Below, piece by piece: positions 23,261 through 32,820 of a DNA stretch of 64,000 nt; position 1 is the stretch's first letter; each line of letters starts with the position of its first letter. The notes beneath the pieces were generated by a model. It was not told where the DNA came from, ran no database searches, and saw only the letters and a list, made by a program, of their open reading frames with translations. The DNA comes from Bog-257 sp963846715 (GTDB lineage: Bacteria > Acidobacteriota > Terriglobia > Terriglobales > Acidobacteriaceae): positions 186,001 to 250,000 of the forward strand of contig CAWJXA010000001.1 of NCBI GenBank assembly GCA_963846715.1, in the 5' to 3' direction. A program made the position numbers and the translations under genes.

Positions 23261-23782
23261 TTACGTAATCACGACCAGCTTTGCCGAACTGGGTTGTTGC
23301 ACTACCTCGGCTATGATCTGCGCCGCGTCCGGAGCAGCTTCGGTCACTGCATCCTCCACGGTGCTTTTCATGGCCGCAATCGTGGAGCCGCATCCTCCGG
23401 CCTCTTTTTGCACCCGGAGTTTCACCACGCCCTCCGAGATGCCGACCAGTTCAACATCTCCGCCATTCGATTGCAGCGAAGGACGAACCTTGTCGAGTGC
23501 GCGAAGCACCCTGGTCTCGATGTCGTCGGGATGCAGGCCGTGCAGAAGAAGGACGCTGGCCACCAGATCGTCCTCGAGAAGCTTCCTGGTGACCTGCTCG
23601 CCTTCTGCGCTTTGGGAGATGACCCCCAGGGCGTGATCGAGGGCCGCCCCATGCAATTCCATGATGGATTGCACTAACTCGAGCGCCGCGGTGTGCAACT
23701 CCGGATCGGCCGCCCGCTCGAGCTTGGCGACCAATTCCTCGATGCGTTCCGTACGAGCGTGGAACTCCCGTTCTTGTGTCAT
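23261..23782 (-). CDS. NifU C-terminal-domain protein, hydrogenase-linked
   Basis: A 173-residue protein. Residues about 95-165 match the NifU C-terminal scaffold (RPSLQSNGGDVELVGISEG). The usual CxxC that holds an Fe-S cluster is degenerate: the site reads EAGGCGSTIAAMK with a single Cys. Residues 1-90 are an acidic helical domain. Group 1h loci commonly encode a NifU-like protein, thought to help load clusters into the small subunit. With one Cys, a dimer could still bridge a cluster. It lies 29 bases after hhyL. Confidence 0.8.
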   Translation of the reverse strand: MTQEREFHARTERIEELVAKLERAADPELHTAALELVQSIMELHGAALDHALGVISQSAEGEQVTRKLLEDDLVASVLLLHGLHPDDIETRVLRALDKVRPSLQSNGGDVELVGISEGVVKLRVQKEAGGCGSTIAAMKSTVEDAVTEAAPDAAQIIAEVVQQPSSAKLVVIT

Positions 23783-23811
23783 CCGTGTTGTTTGCTCTCC
23801 AAACGTTTCGG

Positions 23812-25614
23812 TTACTTGTGTCCAGCTACTCCGAACATTGGGGAGTGGCGGGTTTCCAGCACTTTACCATTGCCCAGGTACATGTGGACACCACACGGCA
23901 AACACGGATCGAAGCTGCGTACCGCGCGCATGATGTCGATGCCCTTGAACTTGTCCGGCCCGTTCTCTTCGAAGATCGGGGTATTCTGCACCGCGTCCTC
24001 GTAGGGACCAGGAGTTCCGTAGATGTCGCGCGGATTAGCGTTCCATGGAGTTGGTGGATAAGGATGGTAGTTCGCGATCTTGCCATCACGAATCACCACG
24101 TGGTGCGACAGCACACCACGCACCGCCTCATGGAAGCCGCAACCAATCGCTTCTTCCGGCACCTTGAAATCCGACCACGTCTTGGTGCGTCCGGCTTTCA
24201 TCTCCTCGAGAGCCTTCTCCACGAAGTACAGTGCCGTAGCCGCGGCATACGCCTGGAAGTAGGTGCGCGCCCGATCGCGTTCGATGGCATTGCTCCACTT
24301 CGGTATCCGCCATTCGAACTCCGCCTCAGGCAACATGGCCGTCTTCGGCAGATTGATCTTCACGCTGTTTCCCGTGGCCTTGACATAGCCGATATCCACC
24401 AAGGCGGACAACGCCGTGGACCACAAACGGGCGATAGGGCCGCCGCCGGTGTCGAGCGCCAGATGGTCGCCGGTGCGTTTGTCGAGCCAGCGCGGCGACA
24501 TGACCCAGGTGTAGTTCTTGTTGAAATCGCGATCCTGCGGACGCGGCAGGGTCGTCTGGTTCCACGGATGCTTTCGGTCCACCTTGTTCCCCAGCGGATC
24601 GGTGGGAACAAAGATCTCTGAGTTTTCCCAGTCGTCGTAATAGGAGCTGCCCAACAGGATGCGCATGTTCAAGTTGATGTCGATCAATTCGTTGGTCACC
24701 AACTGGCCGTCGACGACGACGCCCGGAGTGACATACATGGCTTTGCCCCATTCCGACATCCGGCGATAAGTGTAATCGCAAACGTCCGGATCGTTGAACG
24801 AGCCCCAGCATCCCAGCAAGATGCGACGCTGACCAACCTTTTCGTATCCCGGCAAGGCCTCGTAAAAGAAGTCGAACAGGTCATCGTGCAGCGGGACCAC
24901 CTTCTTCATGAACTCCACGTATTTCATCAGGCGGACAAGGTAGTCGGTGAAGAGCTGGATGGTGGCGACGGTTCCCACGCCCCCCGGATAAAGCGTGGAA
25001 GGATGGACGTGGCGACCTTCCATCAGGCAGAACATCTCGCGGGTCATGCGGCTCATGGCGAGGGTTTCACGATAGAACTCGCCCGTGAACGGATTTAGCG
25101 CCCGCATGATTTCGGCGATCGTCTTATAGCCGTGCTTGTCGGCGTTGGGGCACGCTTTACTTTGGGCCTTGTCCCAAACGCCAGGATTGGTCTCTTTGAC
25201 CATCTGTTCGCAGAAATCCACGCCCACCAGATTGTCCTGGAAGATATTGTGGTCAAACATGTATTCGGCGGCTTCACCGAGATTGATGATCCACTCTGCC
25301 AGCGCGGGAGGCTTCACGCCGAAGGCCATGTTCTGGGCATAGACCGCGCAGGTTGCGTGATTGTCTCCGCAGATGCCGCAGATGCGGCTGGTAATGAAGT
25401 GCGCGTCACGCGGGTCCTTGCCCTTCATGAAAATGCTATAACCGCGGAAGATTGACGAGGTGCTATAGCACTCGGCGACTTCGTGGTTGTCGAAATCAAT
25501 CTTGGTGAAGATTCCCAGACTGCCCACGATCCTGGTAATCGGGTCCCAGTGCATCTCCACGAGATTTCGCTTTTTGGTCGAGATATCCGGCCGTACTTCT
25601 GTGGTTGTGCCCAT
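23812..25614 (-). CDS. hhyL: Group 1h [NiFe]-hydrogenase large subunit
   Basis: The 600-residue catalytic subunit for oxidation of trace H2. The N-terminal Ni ligands are in RICGICG (C79, C82) and the C-terminal ligands in DPCLPCGVH (C571, C574), followed by a 23-residue extension that the maturation protease removes after H577. Length and motifs match the actinobacterial/acidobacterial high-affinity class (formerly group 5). No signal peptide is present, so it stays in the cytoplasm or at the inner membrane face, unlike group 1 enzymes exported with a Tat small subunit. AAAGGAC precedes ATG 25614. It is 18 bases downstream of hhyS. Confidence 0.95.
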   Translation of the reverse strand: MGTTTEVRPDISTKKRNLVEMHWDPITRIVGSLGIFTKIDFDNHEVAECYSTSSIFRGYSIFMKGKDPRDAHFITSRICGICGDNHATCAVYAQNMAFGVKPPALAEWIINLGEAAEYMFDHNIFQDNLVGVDFCEQMVKETNPGVWDKAQSKACPNADKHGYKTIAEIMRALNPFTGEFYRETLAMSRMTREMFCLMEGRHVHPSTLYPGGVGTVATIQLFTDYLVRLMKYVEFMKKVVPLHDDLFDFFYEALPGYEKVGQRRILLGCWGSFNDPDVCDYTYRRMSEWGKAMYVTPGVVVDGQLVTNELIDINLNMRILLGSSYYDDWENSEIFVPTDPLGNKVDRKHPWNQTTLPRPQDRDFNKNYTWVMSPRWLDKRTGDHLALDTGGGPIARLWSTALSALVDIGYVKATGNSVKINLPKTAMLPEAEFEWRIPKWSNAIERDRARTYFQAYAAATALYFVEKALEEMKAGRTKTWSDFKVPEEAIGCGFHEAVRGVLSHHVVIRDGKIANYHPYPPTPWNANPRDIYGTPGPYEDAVQNTPIFEENGPDKFKGIDIMRAVRSFDPCLPCGVHMYLGNGKVLETRHSPMFGVAGHK

Positions 25615-25632
25615 CTCGTTCAGTCCTTTCCG

Positions 25633-26709
25633 CTATTGCGCTGAGGGGCGATAGCCCGTGGTGAGTGCCGGACCGCGATGCCGCCACTTCGGTTCTTTGT
25701 TGACGGTAGAGTTGGTGATGCCACGCAGAGCGCGTATCACACGGCCGTAATTGCTAATGCCAAGGCTGGAAACCCGCGCTCCGGGCGGTTCATCCATAAA
25801 CGGCATGAATTTGTCGGGGAATCCCGGCATGGTACAACCGATGCAAATACCACCGACGTTAGGGCAGCCGCCTATCCCGCGCATCCAGCCACGCTTGGTG
25901 ACGTTGCAGTTGACCACCGGCCCCCAGCACCCGAGTTTCACGATGCATTTCGGCGAACCGTACTCCAGAGCGAAGTCGCCCTGCTCGTAGTAGCCGGCGC
26001 GATCGCAGCCTTCGTGAATGGTCTTACCGAAAAGCCACGTAGGGCGGAGTTGATCGTCAAGGGGAATCATCGGAGCCAGTCCAGCCACTTGGAACAGCAG
26101 GTAAAGCACAGTCTCCATAAAATTGTCCGGCTGTACCGGGCAGCCCGGAACATTGACGATGGGCAAGCCCGCTTTCGACCGCCATCCCCAACCTAAGTAA
26201 TCGGCCAGTCCCATGCATCCCGTGGGATTGCCGGCCATGGCGTGAATACCGCCATAGGTTGCACACGTGCCGGCACCAATGAGGGCCAGCGCTTTGGGAG
26301 CGAGTCGATCAATCCAGTCACAAGTCTTGATGGGCTGGCCCGTGCGATCGTCGGTGCCGACCGCTGCCCAGTAACCCTCGCTCTTGATGCGCTCGTTGGG
26401 TATGGATCCTTCGACCACGAGCACGAAGGGATCCAGTTCTCCTTTTTCTGCCTGATAGAAGAATTTCATGAAGTCATCGCCGTTTTCGTAGGCGAGAACC
26501 GGGTTGTGAAGATGAACTTTGGGCAGCCCAGGTATTGCACCCATCACCACGTCTTCGATACTGGGTTGCTCGGCCGCGGTAACAGACACGCTATCGCCAT
26601 CGCAACCCAAACCGGCGGTTATCCACAATATGTGAACTTCCTTGACCGGCGGTGCCTTCGCTCCCGACAGCGGCCGTTGCTCCCTGCTAATGGAGGTCGG
26701 TTCCGGCAT
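25633..26709 (-). CDS. hhyS: Group 1h [NiFe]-hydrogenase small subunit
   Basis: A 358-residue Fe-S electron-transfer subunit. The proximal cluster site is LGCDGDSVS: C36 and D39, with Asp where standard enzymes have the second Cys. This 3Cys-1Asp proximal cluster is a known trait of group 1h. Other cluster Cys are in GTCATYGG, PGCPVQP, GCDRAGYYEQGDFA, KCIVKLGCWGP, NCNVTKRG and GGCPNVGGICIGCTMP. There is no N-terminal Tat signal. The ribosome site AAGGAAGGAGA is very strong. It starts the second transcription unit after a 406-bp gap. Confidence 0.95.
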   Translation of the reverse strand: MPEPTSISREQRPLSGAKAPPVKEVHILWITAGLGCDGDSVSVTAAEQPSIEDVVMGAIPGLPKVHLHNPVLAYENGDDFMKFFYQAEKGELDPFVLVVEGSIPNERIKSEGYWAAVGTDDRTGQPIKTCDWIDRLAPKALALIGAGTCATYGGIHAMAGNPTGCMGLADYLGWGWRSKAGLPIVNVPGCPVQPDNFMETVLYLLFQVAGLAPMIPLDDQLRPTWLFGKTIHEGCDRAGYYEQGDFALEYGSPKCIVKLGCWGPVVNCNVTKRGWMRGIGGCPNVGGICIGCTMPGFPDKFMPFMDEPPGARVSSLGISNYGRVIRALRGITNSTVNKEPKWRHRGPALTTGYRPSAQ

Positions 26710-27115
26710 AAAGTCTCCTTCCTTAATGCTGCAAAAGTCTGCCTCCCGGCTACAGGAAGCACGCGCAAAATGCTCGAGATACAGAGGTGGACGGCGCCGG
26801 CAAAGCAGCGCCGCTCGCTTCCAATTTCTGTTGTGCTAGTTGTGCTGTAAATGAAATTCCGGCTGCCTTTGGCTCAAAGGCAACCAAGTTGATGGCAGGG
26901 ATATCGTGGAGTCTTGCGAATAGTCCGGGATTTGGCATGCAAACCAACATCCCTTCCCCACATTTCGAACCTCAGGACGAAGTCCGAACCAAAGCGCACC
27001 GGCCCGCATCGAGCCGACAATTGATTGCTACCTTCTAGCTAGTTTGAGATCCAAGTCCCCACGACTCGACCTAACCCCGATGCGATGCCATCCCCGCTCG
27101 CCGAGGTTGTCCCTG
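26710..27115. promoter_or_regulatory. 406-bp gap: promoter region of the hhySL operon
   Basis: No credible gene. It presumably contains the hhyS promoter. A perfect hairpin TGCCTTTG-GCT-CAAAGGCA lies at 26864-26882. It lacks a T-tract, so it could be an operator or the end structure of the hypE transcript. No sigma factor box could be assigned by eye. Confidence 0.45.
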
Positions 27116-28184
27116 CTAACAAATTCTCGGGAGCTGCTCTCCGAACATCACGTCGAGAACGCGCGTCCCGCCAATCTCCGTTTTCATCAGCACCATACCG
27201 GCATGATCGGCCACCACCTCACCGATGATGACCGCAGCACTGCCTAAGGGATGCTTTTGCATCCGGCGAACCATGTCGTCCGCCGTTTCAGCGGCGACGA
27301 TCGCCACCAACTTGCCTTCGTTGGCCACATAGAGCGGATCAAGACCGAGTATTTCGCAAGCTCCCTTAACGGTCTCCCGCACGCGGAATCTGACGTTCTT
27401 GCAGTAGCATTCCGACCTGAGATCGGCCTGCAATCTCATTTAACGTGGTCGCTACGCCGCCACGAGTTGGATCGCGGAGACAATGGATGGCCGATATGCC
27501 ATCACCGCCGGTCACTTCGAGCATCGCAGCCACCAGCCCATGCAGGGGAGCGCAGTCGCTGTCGATAGCGCCTTCAAATTCGAGGTTCTCCCGTTGCGAC
27601 ATGATGGCCATTCCGTGGTCACCGATGAAACCGCTGACGATAATCTTGTCGCCCGGACGCGCCCGATCGGCGGAAATCTGCACGGGCGTGTCGATCACAC
27701 CCAGACCGGTAGTCGTGATGAATACCTGGTCGCCCTTGCCACGATTCACAACCTTGGTGTCGCCGGTCACGAGGAGGACGCCAGCTTCGTTGGCCGCATC
27801 ACGCATGGATTCCACCACGCGACGAAGATCATCGGCTGCCAGCCCTTCCTCCAGGATGAAAGCCACGGCGAGATAGAGCGGGCGGGCGCCGCTCATGGCC
27901 AAATCGTTCACCGTGCCGTTGACCGCCAGCCGTCCAATATCTCCGCCCGGGAAGAAAATGGGCGTGACCACGAACGAGTCCGTGGTGAACGCCAGCCGGG
28001 CGCCATTCACTTCGACGACGGCCTGGTCGTCAAGCTTGTCAAGAAACGGGTTGGCGAATGCCGGCCGGAAGACCTTGTCGATCAGCTCAGCCGTCAGCTT
28101 GCCGCCACTGCCGTGGCCCAGCACGATCTGTTTGTGCTCGAAGATCGGTAGCGGACAGGAACCGAATACTACAGCTTCACTCAT
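27116..28184 (-). pseudogene. hypE: hypE, hydrogenase maturation factor, broken by one-base frameshift
   Basis: HypE dehydrates the carbamoylated C-terminal Cys to make the CN ligands of the NiFe site. The first frame (ATG 28184 to a stop at 27366) holds GHGSGGKL, TDSFVVTPIFFPGGDIG, LVTGDTKV and DPTRGGVATTLNEIAG, then derails after QERQIP. The second frame resumes with VRETVKGACEILGLDPLYV and runs to a perfect C-terminus, GEQLPRIC, at 27116. One extra base at about 27383-27384 (CCGCGTGCGG instead of CCGGTGCGG on the coding strand) explains the break. Everything else is intact, so this is a very recent mutation, a sequencing error or, less likely, programmed frameshifting. Confidence 0.85.
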
Positions 28185-28235
28185 AGCACCTCAAGGCTTC
28201 CGGCATTCAGCCGGCATGTGATGACTGTGCCGTCC

Positions 28236-28320
28236 CTGAAGGGACTCGCTAGATTTTTCCAGCTTACCAAGGGCTTACGCCCTGGGCTAAAACCAATTCC
28301 GCTCCTGCGGAGCTGGCCTC
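28236..28320. repeat. Dispersed GC-rich intergenic repeat
   Basis: Between hypE and the SIS gene: GTCCCTGAAGGGAC and GGGCTTACGCCC inverted units and TCCTGCGGAGC. The style matches the repeats at 5300-5699 and 46938-47015. Confidence 0.4.
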
Positions 28321-28420
28321 TTGCCCAATCGTTCTATCGGGCCAACTTAAGAAGTTCTAACGAACCACTTGAAGGCCCGCGTTAACCCTGGCAAACGAAT
28401 TCGGCAACCTCGAACCGCGG

Positions 28421-29062
28421 TTAGATCACGTCTTCCTCACCCATCGCCACATGAATCAGGTCCCAGAGAATGTGCAGCAGCGCGACGTGCGATTCCTGAA
28501 TACGATGGGTGCTGAAGCTGGGCACGATGAAACAGTAGTCGCACGCATCGGCCATGCGCCCGCCATCCTTGCCGGAAAAGCCGACGGTCAGCATGTTCTT
28601 ACGGCGAGCCGCCTCCAACCCGTAAATCAGGTTGGGCGAGCTGCCGCTGGTAGAGATGGCCAGCGCCATGTCGCCCGGCTTTCCCCACAGGTCAATCTGG
28701 TCGACAAATATCCGGGCGAAGTCCTTGTCGTTGGAAATTGCCGTCAATACTGGAATCTGGCTGACCAGGTCCAGCGCGGGAAGCGGCCGCCGCTTTTCAA
28801 TAATGGGATGGATGAACTCGACCGCGACATGCTGCGCGTCGCAGGCGCTGCCGCCATTACCCATCACCCACAGCTGATGGCCCTCACGAAATCGTTCCGC
28901 CATCTTCTGGCTTAGCTCGCCAATGGCACCGGCGTAGTGCTCGAAAAACTTCTCTTTGACTTCCACGGATTCCCGGCACTTGTGCATGACCTTCTCACGC
29001 CAGGGATCGACCTGCGACGACGGTTGCGGCGTGCCGCTCGCGGAAGTATTCAGCGGTGTCAT
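28421..29062 (-). CDS. SIS-domain phosphosugar isomerase-like protein in hyp operon
   Basis: A 213-residue protein of the GmhA/phosphoheptose isomerase type: VMGNGGSACDAQHVAVEF (sugar-phosphate loop), ALAISTSGSSPNLIYGLEAA (SIS signature) and HRIQESHVALLHILWDLIH. Its ATG overlaps the hypD stop by 4 bases, so it is part of the hyp operon. SIS genes recur in hyp operons of group 1h carriers (recalled); the substrate is unknown and need not be a heptose. No other heptose genes are nearby. Confidence 0.82.
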   Translation of the reverse strand: MTPLNTSASGTPQPSSQVDPWREKVMHKCRESVEVKEKFFEHYAGAIGELSQKMAERFREGHQLWVMGNGGSACDAQHVAVEFIHPIIEKRRPLPALDLVSQIPVLTAISNDKDFARIFVDQIDLWGKPGDMALAISTSGSSPNLIYGLEAARRKNMLTVGFSGKDGGRMADACDYCFIVPSFSTHRIQESHVALLHILWDLIHVAMGEEDVI

Positions 29063-30201
29063 GCGGCTCCCCCAGTGGAAATCGCCGTCAGGTTGACATC
29101 GTCTTTATCTCTTCTCAGGTGCCTGCCATAGGCGTAATAGGCAGCGCAGGCGCCTTCGGCAGAGACCATGGTCGCGCCCAAGGGATGCTGTGGGTTGCAC
29201 TCGGTGCCGAAGGCTGGGCAATCGTGCGGCTTCTTGATTCCCTTCAGGATTTGCCCGCTGATGCAAACCTCGGGCTCGAGCGTGTCGATCTCCTTCACGT
29301 CGAAGAGCTTCTCGGCATCATGCTCGCGGAACTCCCAGCGCAGCTTGTAACCGCTTTTCGGAATGGTGCCCACGCCTCGCCACTTCCGATCGGCAATTTC
29401 GAACACACTGGCGACCAGCTTCTGCGCCGGCTTGTTCCCCTCCCGGTCGAGGATGCGCGAGTATTCGTTCTCCACCTCGGCGCGCCCCTGTTCGAGCTGC
29501 CGGATCGTCATGAGCGTTCCCTGCAAGATGTCCAGCGGCTCGAACCCGGTGATGACGATCGGCACTTTGAAGCGCGAGCTGAGCGGTTCGTACTCCTTGT
29601 ATCCCATGACCGCGCACACATGTCCCGGCCCCAGAAATCCCTGCACCCGGTTCAGCGGAGATTGCAGGATGGCGGCAATCGACGGCGGTACCAGCACATG
29701 CGATACCAGGATGGAAACATTCTTTACGCCTTCCTGCTGGGCCCGCCATACCAGCATGGCGTTGGCAGGCGCGGTAGTTTCGAAACCGATCGCGAAGAAG
29801 ACCACCTTCTTGTCCGGATTAGCGCGCGCAATCTTCAGGCAATCCAGCGGCGAGTAAACCACGCGCACGTCACCGCCCAGTGACTTGATGGTGAATAGGT
29901 CGCCGTCCGAACCAGGCACGCGCAGCATGTCGCCGAACGAACAGAAAATCACTTCGGGGCGCCGGGCAATGGCGTGCGCTTTGTCGATCATTTCCAGCGG
30001 AGTCACGCACACCGGGCAGCCGGGACCATGCACCAGTTCAATGTCACGCGGCAGCAGGTAGTCGATGCCATGTTTCACAATGGAATGCGTCTGGCCGCCG
30101 CAAACTTCCATAATCACCCACGGCTTGGTCTGGATGCGGTGAATTTCCTCGACGATCTTGCCCGCGAGCCGCCCATCACGATATTCATCCAGGTACTTCA
30201 T
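29059..30201 (-). CDS. hypD: Hydrogenase maturation protein HypD
   Basis: A 380-residue Fe-S protein that, with HypC, builds the Fe(CN)2CO moiety. Diagnostic motifs are MEVCGGQTHSIVKHG, HGPGCPVCVTP, FFAIGFETTAPA, GPGHVCAVMG, VITGFEPLDIL and the C-terminal Cys region CISGQILKG...DCPAFGTEC. All are intact. It overlaps hypC upstream and the SIS gene downstream by 4 bases each. Confidence 0.95.
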   Translation of the reverse strand: MKYLDEYRDGRLAGKIVEEIHRIQTKPWVIMEVCGGQTHSIVKHGIDYLLPRDIELVHGPGCPVCVTPLEMIDKAHAIARRPEVIFCSFGDMLRVPGSDGDLFTIKSLGGDVRVVYSPLDCLKIARANPDKKVVFFAIGFETTAPANAMLVWRAQQEGVKNVSILVSHVLVPPSIAAILQSPLNRVQGFLGPGHVCAVMGYKEYEPLSSRFKVPIVITGFEPLDILQGTLMTIRQLEQGRAEVENEYSRILDREGNKPAQKLVASVFEIADRKWRGVGTIPKSGYKLRWEFREHDAEKLFDVKEIDTLEPEVCISGQILKGIKKPHDCPAFGTECNPQHPLGATMVSAEGACAAYYAYGRHLRRDKDDVNLTAISTGGAA

Positions 30202-30479
30202 GGCTTGCGTCTCCCATCACCGATCTCGTCCACGACGGGAGCATTGAGTTCGGTCAATTGGTCCAATTCCTCGAGCAATTGATAAGTGCGATGCGCCTCT
30301 TCTTCGTCAACCCGGCTGATGGCGAAGCCCACGTGCACCAGCACGTAATCGCCAACCTCGGTTTCGGGAACGTACTCCAGACAGGCTTCGCGTACGATTC
30401 CCCCGAACTGGACCTTGGCCATACGCATGCCCCGCTGGTCGAACGCCTCGACCACCTTACCGGGAATCGCCAAACACAT
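30198..30479 (-). CDS. hypC: Hydrogenase assembly chaperone HypC
   Basis: This is 93 residues from ATG 30479. The start is decided by the need for Met-Cys at the N-terminus (MCLAIPGKVV, where C2 carries the Fe(CN)2CO unit) and by GAGGAG 7 bases upstream; an upstream in-frame start at 30512 would lie inside hypF. VLVHVGFAISRVDEEEA is the second conserved block. Its start is 2 bases from the hypF stop and it overlaps hypD. Confidence 0.93.
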   Translation of the reverse strand: MCLAIPGKVVEAFDQRGMRMAKVQFGGIVREACLEYVPETEVGDYVLVHVGFAISRVDEEEAHRTYQLLEELDQLTELNAPVVDEIGDGRRKP

Positions 30480-30480
30480 G

Positions 30481-32820
30481 TCAGTCTCCTCTTCGCAAGG
30501 TTTCGTTTGCAATCGCCGCCTGGCCTAAAGATATTCCTCCATCGTTAGGAGGCACCAAAGCGTGCAGAAAAACTTCGAATCCGTCGTGTCGTAATGCTTT
30601 CGCGGCGCGGCGTAGCAGGTACATATTCTGAAAGGAACCACCGCTCAGGCACACGCGCTGCAATTGGTCACGTTGCCGGATAAGGCGACAGACTTCGAGA
30701 ATGGCGGCGGCAACCGTGTTATGAAAACACGCAGCAATGTATCCCGGCGACTTCGAACTTGAAATGTCTTCCACGATTTTCTCGATCATGGGCCGCATGT
30801 CGATTTGCGCCGGCTCACCCTCATCCACATGGAAAGGATACTGCTGTTCAATGTTTGCTAGGGCAATCATTTCCAGTTCAATCGCCGCTTGTCCTTCGAA
30901 ATTCACTTCCTGCCGCAAATCAAGGAGAGCGGCAACAGCATCGAACAAGCGTCCGCAGGAAGAGGTCTCTACAGTGTTGATGCCGCGGGAGAGCATGGTG
31001 TCTACCAGAGCGCGTTGCTTTTCAGAAATCGATTGCAGGCCCGATAAGTCCGGCAAAGGGGAATTCTGCCCGAAGGTGTCGCGCAGATAGCTGAGTGCCA
31101 TGCGCCACGGCTGGCGAATTGCCGCGTCGCCACCTACCATAGGGACATAACGGAAATGGGCACGCCGCTCGAAACCCGCGAAGTCGGCGATGAGGAATTC
31201 CCCGCCCCAGATCTTTCCATCGGTGCCGTAACCGGTTCCATCGAAGGCGACGCCTATGACCTTGCCGCGCAGATGGTTTTCCGCCATGCAACTGGCAATG
31301 TGTGCGTGGTGGTGTTGCACAGCGATTTTTCGCTCGATCGGCAATCTTTGAGCGAAACGCGAGCTCATGTAGTTGGGATGCAGATCGTAAGCCACCGCTT
31401 GCGGTTCAACCCGGAAGAGCTTCTTGAGGTTCTCCAGAGTTTGTTCGAAGAACACCAGGGTCTCGTAGTTCTCCAGATCGCCGATATGTTGGCTGAGGAT
31501 TGCGTAGTGGCCCTTGGTGAGGCAGAAGGTATTCTTCAGCTCCGCGCCACAAGCCAATACTTCGGTGACGGGCATACCCAGGTCCACGGGATGGGGCACG
31601 TATCCGCGTGAGCGTCGAAGGACACGCTCACCACCTTCCAACGTCCGCACCACAGAATCGTCCGTGCGCATGTAAATGTCGCGATTGTGAAATACAAACC
31701 AATCGGCGACCGACTGCAAACGCTCCCATGCTTCCCGGTTGGAGGTGACAATCGGCTCTTCGCTGATGTTGCCGCTGGTCATTACCAGTGCCGTGAACTC
31801 GGGCGGGTCATCGGGAGAATCGCTAAAGAGAAGGTAGTGAAGCGGCGTGTAGGGTAGCATCACGCCGATGGAGCTATTTCCGGGCGCGACGGCCGGAGAA
31901 ATATCGGTGCCCGGGCGACGCGGAAGCACAACAATCGGCCGTCTAGGACTCAGGAGCGCGGTGCGGTCGATGTCGGAGGCAATACAAAAGCTTTCGACCG
32001 CGGCCAGATCGCGCGCCATGAGCGCGAAGGGCTTGTCACTTCTGCGTTTGCGGGTGCGTAACAACTTTACGCTGACATCGTTTTGCGCATCGCAGGCCAG
32101 CAGGAAACCGCCCAATCCTTTCACCGCGACGATCTTTCCTTCCCGCAGCAACTGCCGCGCGTGGCTGATGATGGCGGGAGAATCCGCGGCATTGTACGGC
32201 AGGTCCTCCGGAGAGACCGTTCCGGATTTCGCAATCGCCAACGCGGGGCCACATGCCGGACAGGCGTTGGGCTGGGCATGGAAGCGGCGATTGCTTGGGT
32301 CTTCGTATTCCGCCCGGCAAAGCTCGCACATAGCAAACGGTGCCATGGTCGTCATGGCACGGTCGTAAGGTATGTCCTGAATGATGGTGTAGCGCGGTCC
32401 GCAATTGGTGCAGTTGGTAAACGGGTATCCAAAGCGGCGGTTGGCAGGATCGCCGAAGTCGCGCCAACACTGGTCGCATGTCGCCATATCGGGCGACACC
32501 AGGACAAACTCGCCCTCTTCCGAATGGCTTTGCCGGATTACGAACTCACCATCGTTAAGCGGGGCGACATCGGCGACAGTGATTTCTGCGATCAAGGCCA
32601 GCGGCGGGGGACGGTGCTGCAGGGCGTCCAGGAACTTCTGGATGGCTTCATCGGGCCCCTCGATCTCTACGGTAACGCCGGACGAGGAATTGAAAACGTA
32701 TCCGGCCAGCGCAAGTTCGCGTGCAAGGTTATAGACGAATGGCCTAAAACCGACCCCCTGCACGATGCCGCGTACGTGTATCTGTCTGCGGATTAGCAAC
32801 GGACGTATCGTGGTCGCCAT
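30481..32820 (-). CDS. hypF: Carbamoyltransferase HypF
   Basis: About 779 residues from ATG 32820; a TTG at 32856 extends the frame by 12 codons. Domains in order: acylphosphatase (VRGIVQGVGFRPFVYNLA), two zinc fingers (CDQCWRDF...CTNCGPR and CELCRAEY...CPACGP), YrdC-like domain (KGLGGFLLACDA, MTSGNISEEPI) and Kae1-like domain (VQHHHAHIASCMAE, GVAFDGTGYGTDG, LSGGSFQN). It makes the thiocarboxamide on HypE from carbamoyl phosphate. First gene of the hypFCD-SIS-hypE unit. Confidence 0.94.
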   Translation of the reverse strand: MATTIRPLLIRRQIHVRGIVQGVGFRPFVYNLARELALAGYVFNSSSGVTVEIEGPDEAIQKFLDALQHRPPPLALIAEITVADVAPLNDGEFVIRQSHSEEGEFVLVSPDMATCDQCWRDFGDPANRRFGYPFTNCTNCGPRYTIIQDIPYDRAMTTMAPFAMCELCRAEYEDPSNRRFHAQPNACPACGPALAIAKSGTVSPEDLPYNAADSPAIISHARQLLREGKIVAVKGLGGFLLACDAQNDVSVKLLRTRKRRSDKPFALMARDLAAVESFCIASDIDRTALLSPRRPIVVLPRRPGTDISPAVAPGNSSIGVMLPYTPLHYLLFSDSPDDPPEFTALVMTSGNISEEPIVTSNREAWERLQSVADWFVFHNRDIYMRTDDSVVRTLEGGERVLRRSRGYVPHPVDLGMPVTEVLACGAELKNTFCLTKGHYAILSQHIGDLENYETLVFFEQTLENLKKLFRVEPQAVAYDLHPNYMSSRFAQRLPIERKIAVQHHHAHIASCMAENHLRGKVIGVAFDGTGYGTDGKIWGGEFLIADFAGFERRAHFRYVPMVGGDAAIRQPWRMALSYLRDTFGQNSPLPDLSGLQSISEKQRALVDTMLSRGINTVETSSCGRLFDAVAALLDLRQEVNFEGQAAIELEMIALANIEQQYPFHVDEGEPAQIDMRPMIEKIVEDISSSKSPGYIAACFHNTVAAAILEVCRLIRQRDQLQRVCLSGGSFQNMYLLRRAAKALRHDGFEVFLHALVPPNDGGISLGQAAIANETLRRGD

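Noticed and set aside
26750..26950. 66-residue minus-strand frame in the hhyS promoter region
   Set aside because: No ribosome site, no conserved pattern, and it runs through the 26864-26882 hairpin.
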